Shown in pieces: positions 5,966 to 6,451 of a stretch of 6,451 bases of DNA. Origin of the DNA: Chloroflexota bacterium. GTDB taxonomy: Bacteria > Chloroflexota > Dehalococcoidia > UBA3495. The notes under the pieces are model-generated. The model made no database searches, was not told the origin of the DNA, and worked only from the letters and a program-made list of their open reading frames with translations. How positions within the stretch are numbered: position 1 is the stretch's first letter; each line of letters starts with the position of its first letter. A program made the translations under genes and the position numbers. The DNA is taken from positions 1 through 6,451 of the forward strand of contig JACZXN010000103.1 in the NCBI GenBank assembly GCA_022571575.1, read 5' to 3'.

Positions 5966-6043
5966 TGGCGACCCGGATGGGATTCGAACCCACGATCTTC
6001 GGCGTGACAGGCCGATATGTTGAAACCGCTACACCACCGGGCC
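5966..6043 (-). tRNA. tRNA-Asp (anticodon GUC)
   Basis: The minus strand folds as a full cloverleaf. The acceptor GGCCCGG (6043-6037) pairs with CCGGGTC (5976-5970) with one G-U pair. A four-pair D stem is followed by the anticodon stem TCGGC/GCCGA around loop CTGTCAC, giving anticodon GTC for aspartate. A five-base variable loop and a T arm with TTCGAAT follow. The discriminator is G at 5969, and the 3' CCA is encoded at 5968-5966. The D loop (AGCGGTTTCA) is slightly long at ten bases. All stems are intact, so it should be functional. Its own promoter lies at 6080-6108. Confidence 0.97.
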
Positions 6044-6079
6044 ACACAGGTCGCCGGACCGTGATGGCCCGGCGATTTG

Positions 6080-6108
6080 AGTGTATGACTTTCAATTTTG
6101 AGTGTCAA
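6080..6108 (-). promoter_or_regulatory. Sigma70-type promoter of tRNA-Asp
   Basis: On the minus strand a perfect TTGACA -35 box (6108-6103) is followed after exactly 17 bases by TACACT (6085-6080, 4/6 to TATAAT). Transcription would start near 6073, giving a leader of about 30 bases before the tRNA at 6043. That leader contains an inverted repeat, TCGCCGG (6051-6057) with CCGGCGA (6069-6075), which can form a hairpin before the RNase P cleavage site. The bases ACACTCAAA occur twice (6105-6097 and 6084-6076), overlapping both boxes. Confidence 0.8.
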
Positions 6109-6154
6109 GAAGGCGGGTAGCACCGGCCGATTTTTTGGAGACCGACGCAAGGAA

Positions 6155-6183
6155 GATGGCCCAGGACTCAATCCTGGGCCATC
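6155..6183 (-). terminator. Terminator-like hairpin after the right-edge gene
   Basis: GATGGCCCAGGA (6155-6166) and TCCTGGGCCATC (6172-6183) form a perfect 12-base-pair stem with a five-base loop, 30 bases downstream of the stop codon at 6214-6216. On the minus strand the stem is followed by TTCCTT, a weak U-tract. It also separates the upstream gene from the tRNA promoter. A termination role is likely but efficiency is uncertain. Confidence 0.7.
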
Positions 6184-6213
6184 CTGATATTTTCGGGCCG
6201 TTTGCTGGGTTGG

Positions 6214-6451
6214 TCACCCGCTGCCGCTGGAACCACTGACGGAGCTGCTGCCGTCGCCATCGGACCCGCTGCCCGAATTGCTGCTGCTGTCTTTTTCCTC
6301 TTCTTCATCGCCGGAGCCGCTGCCCGAGCTACCACCGTCGCCACCGGACCCGCTGCCGGAATTGCTGCCGCTGTCTTTTCCCTCTTCATCATCGCCGGAG
6401 CCGCTGCCCGAACCGGAAGACGCGCTAAAATCCCCGCTGCTGTCCTCGCCC
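6214..6451 (-). CDS. Partial protein with Ser/Gly/Asp/Glu-rich repetitive C-terminal tail
   Basis: The last 78 codons of a minus-strand gene enter from the right edge and end at TGA (6216-6214). The tail is almost wholly Ser, Gly, Asp, Glu, with a few Asn and Lys: SGSGSGD-type linkers alternate with acidic clusters such as GDEEEEKDSSSNSGSG. It should be disordered and strongly negatively charged. Two 28-residue units repeat in tandem. This frame is chosen because its third codon positions are mostly C or G, its stop is followed by a terminator-like hairpin, and the alternative frames lack plausible starts or end inside that hairpin. Such tails occur on secreted or surface proteins, as linkers, and on nucleic-acid or metal-binding proteins; the functional part lies outside the window, so no function is assigned. 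No LPXTG, PEP-CTERM or membrane anchor is present at the C-terminus. Confidence 0.7.
   Translation of the reverse strand, partial: GEDSSGDFSASSGSGSGSGDDEEGKDSGSNSGSGSGGDGGSSGSGSGDEEEEKDSSSNSGSGSDGDGSSSVSGSSGSG
6250..6417 (-). repeat. 84-base tandem repeat, two copies, in frame
   Basis: Bases 6250-6333 and 6334-6417 are tandem copies of an 84-base (28-codon) unit differing at about 11 positions (roughly 87% identical), with no indels. Each unit encodes a Gly-Ser linker, an acidic Asp/Glu run, KDS, then SNSGSGS and a Gly/Asp segment. Further partial similarity on both sides suggests the array grew by duplication inside the gene. Confidence 0.75.

Noticed and set aside
5966..6043. tRNA-Asp as an integration (attachment) site of a mobile element
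   Set aside because: No duplicated tRNA 3' end, integrase or other element gene is visible in the window.
6051..6075. Inverted repeat as a terminator
   Set aside because: It lies between the tRNA promoter and the tRNA, and no T-run follows it on the transcribed strand; it is more likely part of the tRNA leader.
6168..6392. Minus-strand 74-codon frame rich in Ala and Lys
   Set aside because: It ends inside the loop of the terminator-like hairpin and overlaps the Ser/Gly-rich frame, which has better codon bias and a sensible stop position.
6202..6451. Plus-strand open frame with Ala/Ile/Phe-rich, membrane-like sequence
   Set aside because: It is the mirror of Ser/Gly/Asp/Glu codons on the minus strand, has no ATG or ribosome site, and its third positions are not GC-rich, unlike the minus frame.

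Overview
The window is GC-rich bacterial DNA with strong Shine-Dalgarno sites and ordinary gene density. It carries four complete protein genes, two genes cut by the window edges, one tRNA gene and one gene remnant. The mix (LACTB2-like metallo-beta-lactamase hydrolase, aspartate dehydrogenase, eukaryotic-type glutamine synthetase II, divergent thiamine-diphosphate enzyme, GMC-oxidoreductase remnant) would fit an environmental, possibly marine, Chloroflexota/SAR202-like lineage. That placement is an inference from gene content; no phylogenetic marker is present.

Layout. Bases 1-341 (minus): 5' part of a gene with one Ig/cadherin-like extracellular-type domain. Bases 480-657 (plus): decayed 3' end of a GMC oxidoreductase gene with at least two frame breaks. 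Bases 681-1808 (minus): MBL-fold metallohydrolase. Bases 1809-1973: divergent spacer with a nested dyad whose two arm pairs share one axis. Bases 1974-2777 (plus): aspartate dehydrogenase. Bases 2805-2846: bidirectional terminator between convergent genes. Bases 2874-3878 (minus): glutamine synthetase II, with a good sigma70-type promoter at 3973-4002. Bases 3879-4240: a 362-base divergent spacer with several small dyads and a tandem 12-mer. Bases 4241-5896 (plus): thiamine-diphosphate-dependent enzyme. Bases 5966-6043 (minus): tRNA-Asp(GUC) with its own promoter. Bases 6155-6183: terminator-like hairpin ending a minus-strand gene whose Ser/Gly/Asp/Glu-rich C-terminal tail fills 6214-6451 and contains an 84-base tandem repeat.

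Function. Aspartate dehydrogenase (amino acid to ammonia/iminoaspartate chemistry, often the NAD route) and glutamine synthetase (ammonia assimilation) are convergent neighbours around a shared terminator, so the pair has a nitrogen-metabolism flavour without being an operon. The thiamine enzyme is divergent from glutamine synthetase and its substrate is not evident. No defence system, CRISPR array, transposase or other complete mobile element is visible. The most unusual points are the altered catalytic and cofactor motifs of the thiamine enzyme, the co-axial nested dyad at 1851-1906, the GMC remnant, and the repetitive acidic tail at the right edge.
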